Assembly: GCA_025057715.1 (NCBI GenBank)
Contig: JANWVD010000032.1
Location: 1-7,677 of the forward strand
From: Aquificaceae bacterium
Lineage (GTDB): Bacteria; Aquificota; Aquificia; Aquificales; Aquificaceae
Direction of reading: 5' to 3'
DNA length: 7,677 nt
Of the stretch, positions 5,633 to 7,677 are shown in pieces. A program made the translations under genes and the position numbers. Each line of letters begins with the position of its first letter. The stretch's first letter is position 1. The notes under the pieces are model-generated. The model was given only the letters and a program-made list of their open reading frames with translations. It was not told the origin of the DNA and searched no databases.

Positions 5633-7675
5633 TTACCTTACTATGACGATTCTTCTTATTGAGTCGTTTTCAAGCGACCAGCTTTTACCTGCCTTGACCT
5701 CCCTTTCGCTGAGTCTGTCGTAAAACACCCCCCCACTTTCCGTAACTACCATTATCTCCATACCCTCTCTAAATGGCAAGAGGTCGATTAACCCACCTGC
5801 TTTTATCAAAACCCCTTTTTGACCTCTTTGTTTAAGAGGTATATCGCTTGCTTTTATAATCCCTAATAAGCCTCTTTTTGTTGCTATAAGAAGCCTATCA
5901 CCATCCTCTACCAACCTCATGCCGCAGATTGTGTCAGAATCGAGCTTTATCCCCAAAACAGGCTTAGCACCTATCGTCGAGGGCGGCACTTCAGAAACCA
6001 AAAACCTAACCGCTTTCCCGCTACATGTAAATAGAACAACCTGTTTTTCCTCTTGGGCTTGTAAAAGACAAACTACTAAATCATTTTCCGAGAGCTTAAA
6101 AATTTGCATGCCCTGAGATTTATATTCAAAATCCGCAAGCGGGACCTTCTTTATAAAGCCAAGTTTGCTTGCAAGGATTATCCTATCATGCGCGCTTGAG
6201 CGCGTAAAAGCACCAACTATGCGCTCTTGTGATTGCTTAAGCGCGATTTTACTACCCTTTAACGCCTGTTTCCCTGCAACCCAATAGACCCTTCCCATAT
6301 CAGAGACCATGAAAAGCCCATCGGAATAAGGCACTTCTAAAATGTTTACTGTTGGCTCTACCCCATCAAAGCGTTCCAAAGGCGAAACTTCCCCATGTTC
6401 ATATATGACAACGGACAAAGAACCAGCTTCCTCAGATGTTTTACCTTCTATAATTGTCCTTCGCGGCGCTTTAAACATAGAAATTAATTCTTTTGTTTCT
6501 TCTATAAAGAGTTTAATCCTTTCGTCTTGGCTTTGAACAAGCTTTGAATATTCTTCCGCTTTTTGAGTTAACTCTTTTTCCTCTTGCAAAAGTTTTTCTC
6601 GCTCCATGGATGTAAGCCTTTGAAGCCTCATCTCAAGTATTGCCTGGGCTTGTTTGCTCGTTAGGTTAAATCTCTCTTCGAGCGCGCCCTTGGCACTTTG
6701 CACATCTTTTGATGCCTTTAAGAGCTCTATTATGCTGTCTATGTTTTCGAGGGCGATAATTAGTCCCTGAACTATTTCTAATCTCTCTCTCGTTTTACTT
6801 AGGAAAAACCTTGACCTTCTTAAAATTACCTCGAGCCTGTGTTTTATAAACTCCTGAAGCATGTCTTTTAACCCAACCTGCTTTGGCTCTCCATTTACTA
6901 AAACAACGAGGTTCACCGGGAAGTTTTTTCGAAGTGGGGTTAGCTTATAAACCTTTTCGAGAACCTTTTGAGCTTCCGCGTCTCTTTTGAGCTCGAGCGT
7001 TATTCTTATACCCTCTTTATCAGATTCATCCCTGACGCTTGCTACTTCCTTTAGCTTGCCCTCTTTTATCAGCTCTGCTATACGCTTTACCACCTCTGCT
7101 TTGTTTACCTGATAAGGCAAATCGCTAAAAACAATTTGCTCTCTTCCGCCTTGGAGTTTTTCTATATGCGCGCGTGCGCGAAGTCTAACCTGCCCTCTTC
7201 CCTTTTCGTAGATTTCCTTTAGCTCCTCTGGATTTTCGAGTATTGCACCTGTTGGAAAGTCAGGTCCTAATATAAACTCACTGACTATGTTTTCTAGCTT
7301 TAAAGAAGGGTCTTTTGCCAACGCTATGAGAGCTTCGCAAACCTCTTTTAGGTTATGGGGCGGGATAGATGTTGCAAGCCCAACGGCTATACCCGTAGCG
7401 CCGTTGCATATAAGGTTTGGAAAGCGAGAGGGTAATACCGAAGGCTCCATACTTGTTCCGTCGAAGTTTGGTAAAAAGTCAACCGTGTCGTTTTCTATGT
7501 CTTGAAGCATCAGCGTTGCAAATCTTGATAGTTTTGCTTCTGTGTATCTCATCGCCGCTGGCGGGTCGCCGTCAATGGAGCCAAAGTTCCCCTGCCCTAT
7601 AACGAGGGGGTAATTCATGGCAAAATCCTGAGCCAACCTAACTAGCGTTTCGTAAGCTGCTTGGTCACCATGCGG
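5633..7675 (-). CDS. gyrA: DNA gyrase subunit A (5'-truncated); topoisomerase IV A not excluded
   Basis: This is the breakage-reunion subunit of a type IIA topoisomerase, which cuts and rejoins DNA to change supercoiling. About 681 codons are visible; the frame runs off the right edge, so the ATG-like start near 7636 is not real and roughly 80-90 N-terminal residues are missing. The visible part begins PHGDQAAYETLVR, then GQGNFGSIDGDPPAAMRYTE with the catalytic Tyr codon at 7544-7546. Next come PNFDGT, NGATGIAVG, IPPHNL, GPDFPTGA, LPYQVNK and RDESDKEG, followed by the coiled-coil arm and LQRLTSMEREKL. From about base 6430 leftward lies a beta-pinwheel domain with about five clear blade repeats (hydrophobic strand, then G-x-x-x). 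The first blade lacks a recognisable GyrA box; a loosely similar QRGQKG sits in a late blade (5813-5830). The core reads closer to GyrA than ParC, but the missing box and short tail are ParC-like. The positions matching E. coli Ser83 and Asp87 are Gln and Glu. leuD follows 11 bases downstream. Confidence 0.88.
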   Translation of the reverse strand, partial: PHGDQAAYETLVRLAQDFAMNYPLVIGQGNFGSIDGDPPAAMRYTEAKLSRFATLMLQDIENDTVDFLPNFDGTSMEPSVLPSRFPNLICNGATGIAVGLATSIPPHNLKEVCEALIALAKDPSLKLENIVSEFILGPDFPTGAILENPEELKEIYEKGRGQVRLRARAHIEKLQGGREQIVFSDLPYQVNKAEVVKRIAELIKEGKLKEVASVRDESDKEGIRITLELKRDAEAQKVLEKVYKLTPLRKNFPVNLVVLVNGEPKQVGLKDMLQEFIKHRLEVILRRSRFFLSKTRERLEIVQGLIIALENIDSIIELLKASKDVQSAKGALEERFNLTSKQAQAILEMRLQRLTSMEREKLLQEEKELTQKAEEYSKLVQSQDERIKLFIEETKELISMFKAPRRTIIEGKTSEEAGSLSVVIYEHGEVSPLERFDGVEPTVNILEVPYSDGLFMVSDMGRVYWVAGKQALKGSKIALKQSQERIVGAFTRSSAHDRIILASKLGFIKKVPLADFEYKSQGMQIFKLSENDLVVCLLQAQEEKQVVLFTCSGKAVRFLVSEVPPSTIGAKPVLGIKLDSDTICGMRLVEDGDRLLIATKRGLLGIIKASDIPLKQRGQKGVLIKAGGLIDLLPFREGMEIMVVTESGGVFYDRLSEREVKAGKSWSLENDSIRRIVIVR

Positions 7676-7677
7676 GT

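Larger units (their letters stand above)
692..6728. repeat. Dispersed palindromic octamer AGAGCTCT, 9 copies
   Basis: The self-complementary word AGAGCTCT occurs at 692, 1227, 1386, 1828, 2378, 2392, 2754, 3708 and 6721 (first bases). Its core GAGCTC occurs 16 times: also at 395, 3298, 3859, 4523, 5184, 5523 and 6989. Several copies extend into longer perfect palindromes: AAGAGAGCTCTCTT (1383-1396), CAAGAGCTCTTG (1826-1837), GAGAGCTCTC (2391-2400 and 3707-3716) and the related AAGGAGCTCCTT (3856-3867). Chance expectation at this base composition is about 0.1 for the octamer and one to two for the hexamer. Within dnaE the octamer falls in all three codon phases (GAG CTC four times, AGA GCT CT twice, AG AGC TCT twice), so a favoured Glu-Leu codon pair alone does not explain it. 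It looks like a highly iterated palindrome; its role is unknown. Confidence 0.6.

Noticed and set aside
5626..5635. Perfect 10-base palindrome TAAAATTTTA between the gyrA-like gene and leuD
   Set aside because: It is pure A/T with no loop, includes the gyrA-like stop codon, and is easily produced by chance; no evidence for a terminator or operator.
7634..7636. TTG near 7636 as the start of the topoisomerase gene
   Set aside because: The frame continues to the right edge and encodes the conserved PHGD-QAAYE segment; the true start is outside the window.
1..7677. A hidden defence, mobile or multi-gene novel system
   Set aside because: Nearly every base is taken by six recognisable housekeeping or transport genes; no transposase, integrase, toxin-antitoxin, CRISPR or direct-repeat array is visible.

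Overview
This is a very compact bacterial chromosomal segment carrying six protein genes in two convergent blocks, with only 11 bases lying between genes. The plus-strand block (bases 1-3912) holds the 3' part of mogA (molybdenum cofactor synthesis) and a complete dnaE (replicative DNA polymerase III alpha subunit), joined by an ATGA stop/start overlap. The minus-strand block, read from the right edge, holds a 5'-truncated type IIA topoisomerase A subunit (gyrA-like), then leuD (leucine biosynthesis), pyrE (pyrimidine biosynthesis) and a ZIP-family metal transporter. The two blocks meet tail to tail with a 17-base overlap of dnaE and the transporter gene. No stretch of more than 300 bases lacks a gene. 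I see no RNA genes, insertion sequences, CRISPR arrays, phage genes or canonical intrinsic terminators.

The organism is a bacterium: it has DnaE-type polymerase III and a GyrA-type topoisomerase. The DNA is moderately AT-rich by eye. Arginine is mostly AGA/AGG and isoleucine is often ATA, a habit seen in several deep-branching or anaerobic Gram-negative-type lineages. I cannot name a phylum with confidence. MogA points to use of molybdenum or tungsten enzymes, and leuD plus pyrE point to own synthesis of leucine and UMP.

The minus-strand genes look like one co-transcribed run: gyrA to leuD are 11 bases apart, leuD and pyrE overlap by 62 bases, and pyrE directly abuts the transporter. The products have no shared pathway, so this looks like genome compaction rather than a dedicated functional module.

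I found no undescribed multi-gene system. The least explained signal is a strong excess of the palindromic octamer AGAGCTCT (9 copies, mostly inside dnaE and in all three reading phases), resembling a highly iterated palindrome. Protein-level oddities are an Asn in place of a conserved metal-ligand Asp in the DnaE PHP domain, a shortened and non-canonical clamp-binding segment in DnaE, Gln/Glu at the two main quinolone-contact positions of the GyrA-like protein, and no recognisable GyrA box in the first blade of its C-terminal domain.
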